NCBI RefSeq assembly: GCF_002796985.1 | Contig: NZ_PEKX01000004.1 | Span: 122,071-186,070, forward strand | Source of the DNA: Pseudomonas sp. | GTDB lineage: Bacteria > Pseudomonadota > Gammaproteobacteria > Pseudomonadales > Pseudomonadaceae | DNA: 64,000 nucleotides | Reading direction: 5' to 3' | Shown here: one piece after another, positions 26,677 through 37,933 of the stretch | How the letters are laid out: each line of letters starts with the position of its first letter | Position numbering within the stretch: the stretch's first letter is position 1 | The notes under the pieces: generated by a model | What the model was told of the DNA's origin: nothing | The model's input: only the letters and a program-made list of their open reading frames with translations | The model's database searches: none | Program-made: the position numbers and the translations under genes

Positions 26677-28236
26677 TCAGTTGGCGGTGGCGGGTGGCGT
26701 CAGCTTTTGCAGCTGCATCAGGGCGCGCTTGACCTGCAGGCTCTGGTAGTTGATGTTCGCCGGGTTCAGGCTGGCGCCCTCCTGGAAGGGGTACTGCGGG
26801 ATGGTCGCCATGAACTTCTGGATCTGTGCCTGCACCGGGACGAACAGCCACATCTGGTCCGCCGCCCAGCGCACGGACAACGGTGATTCTTCGCGGGCGG
26901 TTTCGAAAGGATCAGCCTTCAGGTTGGTGATGATGGGCCAGTTGGTGACCTTGCGGGTACCGCTGCCAATCGAGCCATCGACACTTGCGAAGGCTACCTT
27001 CCAGTCCTTCCAGCGCAGGGCGTTCAGCTCGCCGTTCTGGGAGAAGTAGAAGTACTCTTCACGGGGGCTTTCCTTCACCTCGCCCTTGAAGAACGGCAGG
27101 AAGTTGTAGCCGTCCAGGTGCACGCGAAACTGCTTGCCATTGAGCTCGCGGCCCTTGGCCAGTTCGGCCACCAGATCCGGGTCGCCTGCAGCGGCGGCCA
27201 GGGTCGGCATCCAGTCGTTGTGCGCAATCAGATTGTTGAAGTGGCTGCCCGGCTTGATCACGCCCGGCCATTTGACCAACAGCGGTACGCGATGCCCGCC
27301 TTCGTTGGAAGTACCTTTTTCCCCGTGGAAGGGTGACGAGCCGCCGTCCGGCCAGCTGACCTTCTGCGCGCCGTTGTCGGTGGTGTAGACGATGATGGTG
27401 TTGTCGGCGATACCAAGGTCGTCGAGCTTCTTCAGCAACTCGCCCACCTGCCCGTCATGCTCGACCATGCCGTCGGGATAGAGGCCGATGCCGGTCTTGC
27501 CCTGGGAGTCCTTCTTCAGGTGCGTCCAGATATGCATGCGGGTGGTGTTGAACCAGACGAAGAAGGGCTTGTCGTCCTTGTGCGCCTTCTCGATGAAGTT
27601 CTCCGTCGCCTGGAGGAACTCCTGGTCGACGGTCTCCATGCGCTTGCTGCTCAGCGCGCCGGTATCCTCGACCTTGCCATCGGCATAGGAATGGATGACC
27701 CCGCGCGGGCCGTACTTCTTCCGGAATTCCGGGTCCTTCGGGTAGTAGTAGGTCTCGGGTTCTTCCTCGGCGTTCATGTGGTAGAGGTTGCCGAAGAACT
27801 CGTCGAAGCCGTGCTTGGTCGGCAGGTGCTGGTCGCGGTCACCCAGGTGGTTCTTGCCGAACTGACCGGTGGCGTAGCCCTGCTGCTTCATGGCGTCGCC
27901 GATGGTCGGTGCCCAATCCGGGATACCGTGATCCGAGCCAGGCATGCCGATGGTCAGCAGACCGGTGCGGAATGGGTGTTCGCCAAGAATGAAGGCCGAG
28001 CGCCCGGCAGTACAGGACTGCTCACCATAGGCATGGGTGAACAGCGCCCCTTCACGGGCGATTCGATCGATGTTGGGGGTCTCGTAACCCATCATGCCCT
28101 GGTTGTAGGCACTGATATTGAAGTAGCCGATGTCGTCGCCGAAGATCACCAGGATGTTCGGCTTGTCAGCTGCCCCCGCCAGCAGCGGCGCCATCAGGAA
28201 CACCAGACCGCCCAGCCATCGTCTTGCAAGGTTCAT
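26677..28236 (-). CDS. Secreted arylsulfatase-type sulfatase
   Basis: This 519-aa periplasmic sulfatase has a signal peptide (MNLARRWLGGLVFLMAPLLAG, cleavage near AGAADKP) followed by ILVIFGDDIGY with the first metal-binding Asp pair. The CTAGR motif (Cys75) is converted to formylglycine in active enzymes. Further motifs are GKNHLGD, VYTTDNG and PFHGEKGT.EGGHRVP. GAGGAG lies 8 nt before the ATG at 28236; the open frame extends 40 codons upstream without signal-peptide character. No formylglycine-generating enzyme is in the window. It is divergent from the acyl-CoA dehydrogenase operon and heads the sulfatase/HisD-like pair. Confidence 0.92.
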   Translation of the reverse strand: MNLARRWLGGLVFLMAPLLAGAADKPNILVIFGDDIGYFNISAYNQGMMGYETPNIDRIAREGALFTHAYGEQSCTAGRSAFILGEHPFRTGLLTIGMPGSDHGIPDWAPTIGDAMKQQGYATGQFGKNHLGDRDQHLPTKHGFDEFFGNLYHMNAEEEPETYYYPKDPEFRKKYGPRGVIHSYADGKVEDTGALSSKRMETVDQEFLQATENFIEKAHKDDKPFFVWFNTTRMHIWTHLKKDSQGKTGIGLYPDGMVEHDGQVGELLKKLDDLGIADNTIIVYTTDNGAQKVSWPDGGSSPFHGEKGTSNEGGHRVPLLVKWPGVIKPGSHFNNLIAHNDWMPTLAAAAGDPDLVAELAKGRELNGKQFRVHLDGYNFLPFFKGEVKESPREEYFYFSQNGELNALRWKDWKVAFASVDGSIGSGTRKVTNWPIITNLKADPFETAREESPLSVRWAADQMWLFVPVQAQIQKFMATIPQYPFQEGASLNPANINYQSLQVKRALMQLQKLTPPATAN

Positions 28237-28329
28237 CAACGCACTCCTCGGTGTTGTTATTCGCAGCCGCAACCTAACGCAATGCAAGCTCATGTCTGCA
28301 AACCTAGCCAATTCCCGGCAGCCTGCCTT

Positions 28330-28346
28330 CCACTCCTGAGGAGTGG
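28330..28346. promoter_or_regulatory. Palindromic operator candidate CCACTC-N5-GAGTGG (site 1)
   Basis: The 17-bp sequence CCACTCCTGAGGAGTGG is a perfect palindrome in the 237-nt divergent region between the sulfatase (minus) and the acyl-CoA dehydrogenase operon (plus). A second, weaker CCCAC-N9-GTGGG lies at 28374-28392. The same CCACTC-N5-GAGTGG core with the same spacing forms the heart of the inverted repeat at 36470-36520. It is a likely binding site for the LAL regulator encoded between the two operons. Confidence 0.6.
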
Positions 28347-28473
28347 GTCCCCCCAAACCGGCAGGGAGCCCATCCCACTATTCCGGGGTGGGTGCCAGCA
28401 CCGCCGCTTTCCGATTCACTGCGTCCAGGCCAGCCTGCCGGCTGGCTTCCGTCAGCATGCCGACGAGGACGAT

Positions 28474-30258
28474 ATGGCCGTACCCCTGCTGAGCGAGCGA
28501 GACATCGACTTCCTGCTCTACGAACTGCTCGATACCCAAGCCCTGACACAGCGCCCGCGCTACGCCGAGCATGACCGCGAGGTCTTCGCCGGCGCCCTGG
28601 CCACCGCCCGCGCTATCGCCACCGACTGCTTCGCGCCGCATTACCAGAAGGCCGATGCCCACGAGCCGACGTTCGACGGAGAGCGCGTTCACCTGCTAGA
28701 AGAGACCCGGCAAGCCTGGGACGCCTTTGCCCAGGCCGGCTTCCTCGCCGCCCACCACGATGCCGAGGACGGCGGCCTGCAATTACCGGAGGTGGTGCTC
28801 CGGGCCTGCATGGCCTATTTCAATGCGGCGAACGTGGCCACCACCGCCTATTCCTTCCTCACCATTGGCGCGGCCAATCTGATCAAGAGTTTTGCCAGCG
28901 ACGAGCTGCGCGAACGCTTCCTCCCCGCCATGCTCGACGGCCGCTGCAGCGGCACCATGGCCCTCACCGAACCCGGCCAGGGCTCGGCGCTCGGCGACTT
29001 GCGCAGCAGCGCGCGCGTGGCGGCGGACGGTAGCTTCCGCCTGTTCGGCCAGAAGATGTTCATCTCCGGCGGTGATCACGACCTGACCGAGAACATCGTG
29101 CACATGGTGCTGGCGCGCATCGAAGGCGCGCCGGCCGGCGTCAAGGGTATTTCGCTGTTCCTGGTGCCCAAGTGGCTGGGAGAACAGCGCAACGACGTGG
29201 CCCTGGCCGGCCTGCTGCACAAGATGGGGCACCGCAATACCACCTCCACCGTGCTCAGTTTCGGCGAGCGCGATGGCGCGATCGGCTACCTGGTGGGCGA
29301 AGCCAACCAGGGCCTGAACTACATGTTCCAAATGATGAACGAGGCGCGTATCGGCGTGGCTCTGGCGGCGGCCAGCCTCGGCTACCAGAGTTTCAACCAT
29401 GCCCTGGCCTATGCCCGCGAACGACCACAGGGTCGCCTGCCGGGCAACAAGGACCCGCTGCAACCGCAAGTGCGCATCATTGAGCATGCGGACGTACGGC
29501 GCATGCTGCTGCAGCAGAAGGTTTACGCCGAGGGCAGCCTGGCGCTGTGCCTGTATGCCAGCAGCCTGGCCGAAGATGCCCATACCGCGCCCTCCTCCCC
29601 GCAACGCCACGCCGCCGCGGAGCTGCTCGACCTGCTCACGCCCATGGTCAAATCCTGGCCATCGCGCTACGCCACCCAGGCCTCGGACCTGGGCATCCAG
29701 GTGCTCGGCGGCGCCGGCTACACCCGCGAATATCCCCTGGAGCAGTTGTACCGCGACAACCGTCTGAACCCGATCCACGAAGGCACCGAGGGTATCCAGG
29801 CGATCGATCTGCTCGGCCGCAAGCTGGGCCCACGCGGCGGCGACGGCTACCGCCTGTTCATCGAGCGGGTGCGTGCCGACCTCCTGCGCGCCGCAGCCAA
29901 TGGCCGCTGCATCAGCCTGGCCAAGCAGCTGGACGTCGCCCTGAGCACGCTCGAAGAAGTCACCCATTCGCTGCAACTGCAAGTAGCCAAGGACGCCGGC
30001 GCCGGCTTGAGCAACGCCAGCGCCTACCTCGACCTGTTCGGTCGTGTGCTGGTGGGCTGGCTGTGGCTGCGCATGGCGATGATCGCCGGGCAGGCACTGG
30101 AGGATGGAACCCACGGCAGCGATGCCGACTTCTACCAGGGTAAGCTGCAGGCCGCGCGCTATTTCATGGACTGGGAGCTGGCCGGCCTCGCCGGCACCGC
30201 GCGACTGCTGCTCGACGGCAACCGCGTCAGCCTGGACATGCACGACGCCTGGTACTGA
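28474..30258 (+). CDS. Acyl-CoA dehydrogenase, long FadE-like form
   Basis: This 594-aa FAD enzyme introduces the alpha,beta double bond. Typical motifs are GTMALTEPGQGSALGD, KMFISGGDHDL, GVKGISLFLVPK and the C-terminal QVLGGAGYTREYPLEQ.YRD, followed by an extra C-terminal domain (to residue 594) as in the DmdC-like group with PF12806. GAGGA lies 5 nt before the ATG at 28474. The frame is open for 339 more codons upstream, opposite the sulfatase gene, and that part is not coding. It is first in an operon with the FadB-like and thiolase genes. Confidence 0.93.
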   Translation: MAVPLLSERDIDFLLYELLDTQALTQRPRYAEHDREVFAGALATARAIATDCFAPHYQKADAHEPTFDGERVHLLEETRQAWDAFAQAGFLAAHHDAEDGGLQLPEVVLRACMAYFNAANVATTAYSFLTIGAANLIKSFASDELRERFLPAMLDGRCSGTMALTEPGQGSALGDLRSSARVAADGSFRLFGQKMFISGGDHDLTENIVHMVLARIEGAPAGVKGISLFLVPKWLGEQRNDVALAGLLHKMGHRNTTSTVLSFGERDGAIGYLVGEANQGLNYMFQMMNEARIGVALAAASLGYQSFNHALAYARERPQGRLPGNKDPLQPQVRIIEHADVRRMLLQQKVYAEGSLALCLYASSLAEDAHTAPSSPQRHAAAELLDLLTPMVKSWPSRYATQASDLGIQVLGGAGYTREYPLEQLYRDNRLNPIHEGTEGIQAIDLLGRKLGPRGGDGYRLFIERVRADLLRAAANGRCISLAKQLDVALSTLEEVTHSLQLQVAKDAGAGLSNASAYLDLFGRVLVGWLWLRMAMIAGQALEDGTHGSDADFYQGKLQAARYFMDWELAGLAGTARLLLDGNRVSLDMHDAWY

Positions 30259-30292
30259 CCGGCGCCTTCTCACACCACCCCGTGGAGACACC

Positions 30293-32404
<2,112 letters not shown>

Positions 32405-32411
32405 CCCTTGT

Positions 32412-32429
32412 GGCCGCCCACGGGCGGCC
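32412..32429. repeat. Short GC-rich hairpin between FadB-like and thiolase genes
   Basis: GGCCGCCC at 32412-32419 and GGGCGGCC at 32422-32429 are complementary in the 45-nt gap. There is no T run. It is probably an mRNA processing or stability element inside the operon, not a terminator. Confidence 0.4.
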
Positions 32430-32449
32430 GCAATCCACGAGGAACTTCA

Positions 32450-33634
32450 ATGAACGACGCCGTCATTCTCTCCACCGCACGTACGCCGATCGGCAAGGCG
32501 TTTCGCGGTGCATTCAACGACACCACCTCGCCCAGCATGGCCGCCTTCGCCATTCGCGCCGCCGTGCAGCGCGCCGGCATCGAAGCAGCAGAGATCGAGG
32601 ACCTGGTGATGGGTACCGGCATGCCCGCCGGTACCGCCGGCTGGAACCTCGGCCGCATGAGCGTGCTGGCCTCGGGCCTACCGGTGTCGGTCAGCGGCCA
32701 GACGATGGACCGCCAGTGCGCTTCGGGGCTGATGGCCATCGCCACTGCCGCCAAGCAGATCATGGTCGATGGCATGCAAGTCACCCTCGGCGCCGGGCAG
32801 GAGCACATCAGCCTGGTGCAGAACCGTCACATGGACTGGGTGGGCGAATACCACGACGCCCAGGTGCTGGCCAACGTACCCAATGCCTATATGCCGATGC
32901 TGCAGACCGCCGAGCTGGTCGCCCAGCGCTACGGCATCAGCCGCGACGCTCAGGACGCCTATGCCCTGCAATCGCAGCAGCGCACCGCGCGCGCGCAACA
33001 GGCCGGGTTGTTCAGCACGGAGATCGTGCCCGTGACGGTGCGCAAGAGCGTCACCGACAAGAATACCGGCCTGGTCAGCCACGAGCAGGTCAGCCTGAGC
33101 CTGGACGAAGGCAACCGCCCGCAGACCGTACTGGAGGATCTGGCCCGGCTGAAACCGGTGATCGAAGGCGGCTGCATCACCGCCGGCAACGCCAGCCAGC
33201 TCTCCGATGGCGCCAGCGCCTGCGTGCTGATGGATGCGCGCCTGGCCGAGCAGCGTAACCTGCAGCCGCTGGGCCTCTACCGCGGCATCGCGGTTGCCGG
33301 CCTGGCCCCCGAGGAGATGGGCATCGGCCCGGTGCTGGCTATCCCGAAACTGCTCAAGCGCCACGGCCTGAAGATCGACGACATCGGCCTCTGGGAGATC
33401 AACGAAGCCTTCGCCTGCCAGGTGCTGTATTGCCGCGACAAGCTGGGCATCGACAACGACAAGCTGAACGTCAACGGCGGCGCCATCGCCATCGGCCATC
33501 CCTACGGCATGAGTGGCGCGCGAATGGTTGGCCACGCACTACTGGAAGGTAGGCGTCGAGGCGTACGCTACGTCGTGGTCAGCATGTGCGTCGGCGGCGG
33601 CATGGGCGCCGCCGGGCTGTTCGAGGTGATCTGA
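32450..33634 (+). CDS. Acetyl-CoA acetyltransferase / 3-ketoacyl-CoA thiolase
   Basis: This 394-aa thiolase has the acylated Cys in DRQCASGLMAI (about residue 88), WEINEAFACQ, the His in GHPYGMSGARM and the second Cys in SMCVGGGMGAAG. It cleaves 3-ketoacyl-CoA as the last step of the operon's beta-oxidation. The ATG at 32450 has GAGGAA upstream at good spacing; 14 additional upstream codons have no thiolase character. It ends before a terminator shared with the convergent regulator gene. Confidence 0.94.
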   Translation: MNDAVILSTARTPIGKAFRGAFNDTTSPSMAAFAIRAAVQRAGIEAAEIEDLVMGTGMPAGTAGWNLGRMSVLASGLPVSVSGQTMDRQCASGLMAIATAAKQIMVDGMQVTLGAGQEHISLVQNRHMDWVGEYHDAQVLANVPNAYMPMLQTAELVAQRYGISRDAQDAYALQSQQRTARAQQAGLFSTEIVPVTVRKSVTDKNTGLVSHEQVSLSLDEGNRPQTVLEDLARLKPVIEGGCITAGNASQLSDGASACVLMDARLAEQRNLQPLGLYRGIAVAGLAPEEMGIGPVLAIPKLLKRHGLKIDDIGLWEINEAFACQVLYCRDKLGIDNDKLNVNGGAIAIGHPYGMSGARMVGHALLEGRRRGVRYVVVSMCVGGGMGAAGLFEVI

Positions 33635-33641
33635 TGAATAT

Positions 33642-33671
33642 CCCCGCAGCGACCGGGATGTCGCTGCGGGG
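33642..33671. terminator. Bidirectional hairpin between convergent thiolase and regulator genes
   Basis: A perfect 12-bp stem CCCCGCAGCGAC / GTCGCTGCGGGG (33642-33653 and 33660-33671) with a 6-nt loop lies in the 39-nt gap between two convergent stops. It lacks a long T tract on either side but is well placed to end both transcripts. Confidence 0.75.
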
Positions 33672-33673
33672 AG

Positions 33674-36316
33674 TCAGGCGCGATCCTGCCTGCGCGCCGC
33701 CAAAATGGCGTCATAACGACTCGACACCTCGAGCTTGGAGAATATGTTGCGCAGGTTCCACTTCACCGTCTGCAGGCTGAGATTGAGGGTCAGTGCGATG
33801 CGCTTGTTCGACATCGACTGCTCCAGCAGCCCGAGAATTTCCCGCTCACGCTTGGTCAGCAGTGAATCCACCCGGCTGACCACCGGACTTTCCACAGCTA
33901 CCGGCGCCCGCACCTCCGTTGCCTGTCCCGAAACAATGGCAAGATAACCGTCCAGCTCGGCATCCCCGGCCATGCCCAGTTTCGCCAGCAAACCGCGCAA
34001 CGGCTCGCCTTCATCGATGAAGGTCCTCTGCAACCCCAGCCGATACCCCATCGCCAGAGCCGAGCGCAGGCACTCACGCGATTCCTCTTCGCGTAGCGAC
34101 TGGGCCAGCGCCATGGCCCGCAGCAACTCGGTCTGCACTCGCCACAGACCACGGTTGTAATCGGCGGCGAGGCGGTCAGCCTCGTCCAGCACACGCAGGG
34201 TCATTTCCGGTTGACGGCGAGCCATGGCTACACGCGCCGTGGACCACACGGCGAGCACGGCAATCTCTGCCTGGTGAGGCCCTGGCTCGCGGTGATCGCG
34301 GCGCAGGTCATCGAGGTTGACCTGCAAGGACTCGGCGAAGCGCCAGTCGCCACTCGCTAGAGCAATGCGAATCTGCTCCGCCAGCATGTGCGCCACACCG
34401 CGGTCGTAGCCCAGGGTGCGGAAGTGCTCTTCCTGCTGCTTGAAGTACTCCAGCGCTTGCCGCGGCGCCTCCTGCAGCCATTGCAGACGGCCATGGCAAC
34501 GGGCCAGATTGATCATGTATTGCGGAGCGGAGAGCCGCAGTACGTCCATGCGGTTAGCCAGTGCCTCGCGGGCGTCGTCGAGCCGCCCCAGCTCGTAGAA
34601 CACTGGCGCAACCTGGGCCGCCAGGCTGCAGGCGCTCACCGAGCGGCGCCCGTGCACCATTTCCGCCTCCAGCAGCAGACGGGCACCGATACGCTCGGCC
34701 TCCAACATGTTGCCTTCGTACAGCGACACCATGATCGACGAGGTCATGGCGATGAAGGCCATCTCGTCCTGGCTTTGCCGTACGGCCCGCGCCAGTACCG
34801 AATGGCCGAAGCGCCGCGCCTCGGAATAGCGCCCTGCGGAAACCAGGCCGTTGACGTAGACGCTGTAGCGCAACTGCTCGAGAAAGGCGTTATCCAGCGC
34901 GGTGCTGGCCAGCGGCGTCAGCAACCGCAGACTTTCACCGGGATCGTCGCGCTGCAGGGCCAGCGCTGCCTTGGCCAGGTCCAGCTGGACCGACCAACGT
35001 TGACCATGCTCGGTTCGTCCCAGGGCGGTCATCCAGATATCGGCCTTCTCAATGCGCAAAGTCAGCACGCAGGCCCAGATGCCGAGCAGGAGCAGGTCCG
35101 GGTGGTTAAGCAGGAAATCCTGTGGCACCCGTTCCAGCCAGTGCATGAACTGGTTGAGCTGGGTGATGTTGTTGAGCGGTGGTGGCACGCGGCCCAGTAG
35201 TTCCACCACATAGTCGAAATCGCAGGTCAGTAGCGCATGGCTCATGGCCTCGCCCACCAGGCCGGCGGCTTCGAACCACTCGGCAGCGCGCCGGTGCAGG
35301 ACACGCTGGTCAACGGCGGTACGGTCCAGGCGCTGACTGAGGAACTCGACGAACATCGGGTGCAGGCGGAACCAGTGGTGCTCGCCGGGCACGTCCACCG
35401 GCAGCAGGAACAGGTTGCGCGCCTCGATGCCGCGCAACATCGCCTCGGCGTCGGCGGCACCGGTGACGAACTCGGCGACCTCGACGTTGATGCGGCGCAG
35501 GATGGAAAGCTTCTGCAGGAACTCCAGCAACTCCGCCGGCAGGTCCGCCAGCACGTCTTCCACCAGGTACGCGCCCAGATCCGCCCCGCCAGGGGTGGAC
35601 GGCAGGCGCCGGCGAGGATTGGCCTTCAGGGAAATCGACAGCAGTTGCAGACCGATCGGCCAGCCGTTGGTCTGTTCGTGCAGCGCGTGAGCGGTATCGA
35701 CGCTGATCGCCGGATCAAGGTTGGCCCGCAGGAAGGAATGGGACTCACGAAAATCGAAGGTCAGCTCCGCGCAGTCGAGCTCGCACAGATCACCCCGAGC
35801 CCGCCATCGACCCAGCTGCAGATCCGGAGCGAGTCGAGTGGAGAGAGCCAGGTGCAGGTTGTGTGGAGCGCTGTCCACCAGCGCCTGGATCAGCCGCGTG
35901 ATCCGTGGGTCGGTGGCCAGATGGAAGTCGTCGATGATCAGGTACAGCTCGTCGCCAACGCGCGCCAGCTGGTTGATCAGCAGGGCCGGGATCAGCTGCG
36001 TGCCTTCCTCCAGCACGCTGACCGGCGAGATTTCACTGTCGTCGAGCACGCCAACCTGGTGCAGCGAGCCCACCAGGTTGGCGTAGAAGGCCTCCAGGCT
36101 GTTGTCGTCCACCGACAGCGTCAACCAGGCCACCGCCGCGCCCTCTTTCAGCAGAGCCTGGCGCCACTGCGCGAGCAGGGTCGTCTTGCCGAACCCGGCG
36201 CCGCCGGTAACCAGGAAAAGGCGGCTGTGATTGGCCTCCTGCAAATGCTCGAGCAGGTGCTCACGCAGGACGCTGTGGCTACTGATACGCGGTGGCGCGA
36301 ACTTGGTGCTGAGCAT
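33674..36316 (-). CDS. LAL/MalT-family LuxR-type transcriptional regulator 1
   Basis: This 880-aa regulator has an N-terminal STAND ATPase with Walker A GGAGFGKTT (residues 38-46) and YLIIDDFHLA as Walker B, a long helical TPR-like middle that usually senses an inducer, and a C-terminal LuxR HTH (LTKREREILGLLEQSMSNKRIALTL.LS..TVKWNL). Such proteins act as ATP- and ligand-dependent activators of catabolic operons. It lies between two operons that point toward and away from it and share the CCACTC-N5-GAGTGG palindrome, so it is the natural candidate to control both and itself. ATG at 36316 is chosen from the usual LSTKFAPPR start; no good ribosome site is visible. Confidence 0.9.
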   Translation of the reverse strand: MLSTKFAPPRISSHSVLREHLLEHLQEANHSRLFLVTGGAGFGKTTLLAQWRQALLKEGAAVAWLTLSVDDNSLEAFYANLVGSLHQVGVLDDSEISPVSVLEEGTQLIPALLINQLARVGDELYLIIDDFHLATDPRITRLIQALVDSAPHNLHLALSTRLAPDLQLGRWRARGDLCELDCAELTFDFRESHSFLRANLDPAISVDTAHALHEQTNGWPIGLQLLSISLKANPRRRLPSTPGGADLGAYLVEDVLADLPAELLEFLQKLSILRRINVEVAEFVTGAADAEAMLRGIEARNLFLLPVDVPGEHHWFRLHPMFVEFLSQRLDRTAVDQRVLHRRAAEWFEAAGLVGEAMSHALLTCDFDYVVELLGRVPPPLNNITQLNQFMHWLERVPQDFLLNHPDLLLLGIWACVLTLRIEKADIWMTALGRTEHGQRWSVQLDLAKAALALQRDDPGESLRLLTPLASTALDNAFLEQLRYSVYVNGLVSAGRYSEARRFGHSVLARAVRQSQDEMAFIAMTSSIMVSLYEGNMLEAERIGARLLLEAEMVHGRRSVSACSLAAQVAPVFYELGRLDDAREALANRMDVLRLSAPQYMINLARCHGRLQWLQEAPRQALEYFKQQEEHFRTLGYDRGVAHMLAEQIRIALASGDWRFAESLQVNLDDLRRDHREPGPHQAEIAVLAVWSTARVAMARRQPEMTLRVLDEADRLAADYNRGLWRVQTELLRAMALAQSLREEESRECLRSALAMGYRLGLQRTFIDEGEPLRGLLAKLGMAGDAELDGYLAIVSGQATEVRAPVAVESPVVSRVDSLLTKREREILGLLEQSMSNKRIALTLNLSLQTVKWNLRNIFSKLEVSSRYDAILAARRQDRA

Positions 36317-36469
36317 GGTGGGTAGGGTCGCCGTGATCTGCTGGAGGGAAGTCCGGGGGCCTGTGGCCGTGTTCCTGCATCGTGAGCAAAGGCGCGTGAG
36401 CTGTCCAGAGACAGCGAGCACATCGCAAACCACCGCTGCCTGACATTGCTACCCGTCGATTCAATCATC

Positions 36470-36520
36470 CTGGCCGATGGCCCACCCCACTCCTGTCGAG
36501 TGGGGTGGGCCATCGGCCAG
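36470..36520. promoter_or_regulatory. Perfect 23-bp inverted repeat with operator core (site 2)
   Basis: Arms 36470-36492 and 36498-36520 are perfectly complementary over 23 bp around CTGTC. The centre is CCACTC-N5-GAGTGG (36487-36503), identical in arms and spacing to the palindrome at 28330-28346. It lies between the divergent regulator 1 and hydrolase genes, so a terminator role is unlikely. An operator for regulator 1 is the simplest reading. The long arms could in addition form a cruciform or an RNA hairpin. Confidence 0.65.
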
Positions 36521-36655
36521 GGTCCCTCGCTCCGATAGCCCGCCCGTCCCAAAGGGAGTGGGCCTCGCTGCTATCCCGATCCACAGGAGGGGGGCGCGCC
36601 AGCCAGGCGGCTGCCTAGCATGACGACTGTTTTCGACACCACAAGGAGTCCTGTC

Positions 36656-37918
36656 GTGCCCCACCGTACCCCCCTGCCCCGCCCCACTGGCGAGGGCCTG
36701 CCGATCACCTGGCGCGCGGACCAGCCGGACCGCGACGCGAGCGCTTTCCTGCGCATGTTCAACCTGGCCACCCGCGTCAAGCCCTTCGACGCCTATTCCC
36801 TGGACGACATCCGCGAACTCTGGCGCCTCACCGCCCTGGCGCTGAGCCACCGCCCGGCGCTCCCCAGCGTTCACCAGCATCATTTCGAAGGCCCCGGCGG
36901 CCAACTCAACGTGCGCGTCTACAAACCGAGCGATGACGATACCGTCCGCCCGGCTTTCCTCTGGATATACGGCGGCGGTTTCCTCGTCGGCGGCCTGGAC
37001 ACGGCGGACTCGATCTGCCGCAACATTGCTCTGCAAGCCGACTGCATCACGGTCGCCCTGAGCTACCGGCTCGCCCCGGAGCACGGCCTGGACGCCAGCC
37101 GCGAGGACTGCATGGCCGGTCTGGACTGGGTCCTCGAACATGCGCAAGAGCTGGGCATCGATGCCAGCCGGCTGGCCATTGGCGGCGAATCGGCGGGCGG
37201 CAACCTCGCCGCGGTGATGGCCCAGGAAGCCCGACGCCGGGAACTCGAACTGGCGTTGCAAGTGCTGGTCTATCCGGCCACCGAGCTGGAAGAGTCCTTC
37301 CCATCCCTGCGCGAGAACACCGACGGCTACATGATCACCGCCGACATGCTTGGCCACATGCAACGCATCGTCGCCGGTGTCGTCAGCGATCTGGACCTGA
37401 GTTCGCCCTGGCTGTCGCCCCGCCGAGAGAAGGACCTGCGCGGTCTGGCGCCAACCGTGATGGTCAGCGCCGGCTTCGACCCCATCCGAGATGACGGTCT
37501 GGAGTACACCGCGCGCCTGCGCCAGGCGCAGGTGCCGGTGCAACTGCTGCACTATCCCGGGCAGTTCCATGGCTTCCTCAATTTCGACGCCATCAACAGC
37601 GGTGCCGCCGACGCCCTGCAGCGCATCGCTTCGGCGCTGGCCCAGGCATTCGCTGGCGAACACCCCAACATCACCCTGGAAATAGCCGACCCGGTATCGG
37701 ATCGCAACCTGCTCGGTGAAGGCCGCGCCACCGCCCTGAACCTGTGGAATGCCACGGATGGCTGGCGCGACACGCTGCTGACGCGCATCAACCCACGCCT
37801 CGCGCGCGCCACCCGTTGGGCCCTTCGCCCGTACACAGTCACCTCTAGCTCCCTGCGCCGCTATCTGCAGGACAAAACCTCGCATGAGGCCGTGCAAACC
37901 TATCCCATCGATGCCTGA
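36656..37918 (+). CDS. Alpha/beta hydrolase of the hormone-sensitive-lipase type
   Basis: This 420-aa esterase/lipase has an oxyanion motif IYGGGFLVGG, nucleophile elbow GESAGGN (about Ser179), acid in AGFDPIRDDG and His in PGQFHGF. It carries about 90 extra C-terminal residues beyond the usual HSL domain. GTG at 36656 is preferred because AAGGAG lies 7 nt upstream; the in-frame ATG at 36620 has no ribosome site. It is first in an operon with a small basic protein, PHA synthase and GNAT genes, so release of hydroxy fatty acids or polyester precursors is plausible. Confidence 0.88.
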   Translation: MPHRTPLPRPTGEGLPITWRADQPDRDASAFLRMFNLATRVKPFDAYSLDDIRELWRLTALALSHRPALPSVHQHHFEGPGGQLNVRVYKPSDDDTVRPAFLWIYGGGFLVGGLDTADSICRNIALQADCITVALSYRLAPEHGLDASREDCMAGLDWVLEHAQELGIDASRLAIGGESAGGNLAAVMAQEARRRELELALQVLVYPATELEESFPSLRENTDGYMITADMLGHMQRIVAGVVSDLDLSSPWLSPRREKDLRGLAPTVMVSAGFDPIRDDGLEYTARLRQAQVPVQLLHYPGQFHGFLNFDAINSGAADALQRIASALAQAFAGEHPNITLEIADPVSDRNLLGEGRATALNLWNATDGWRDTLLTRINPRLARATRWALRPYTVTSSSLRRYLQDKTSHEAVQTYPIDA

Positions 37919-37933
37919 ACAGGAGCCTCCAGC

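Noticed and set aside
27457..28473. Plus-strand open frame of 339 codons running into the acyl-CoA dehydrogenase gene.
   Set aside because: It lies antisense to the sulfatase, has no motif or ribosome site, and the dehydrogenase homology and GAGGA site begin at 28474. It is the usual GC-rich mirror frame.
36461..37897. A 478-codon minus-strand open frame opposite the HSL-type hydrolase.
   Set aside because: It would also cover the divergent promoter palindrome and has no motif; the plus-strand hydrolase has a full catalytic triad.
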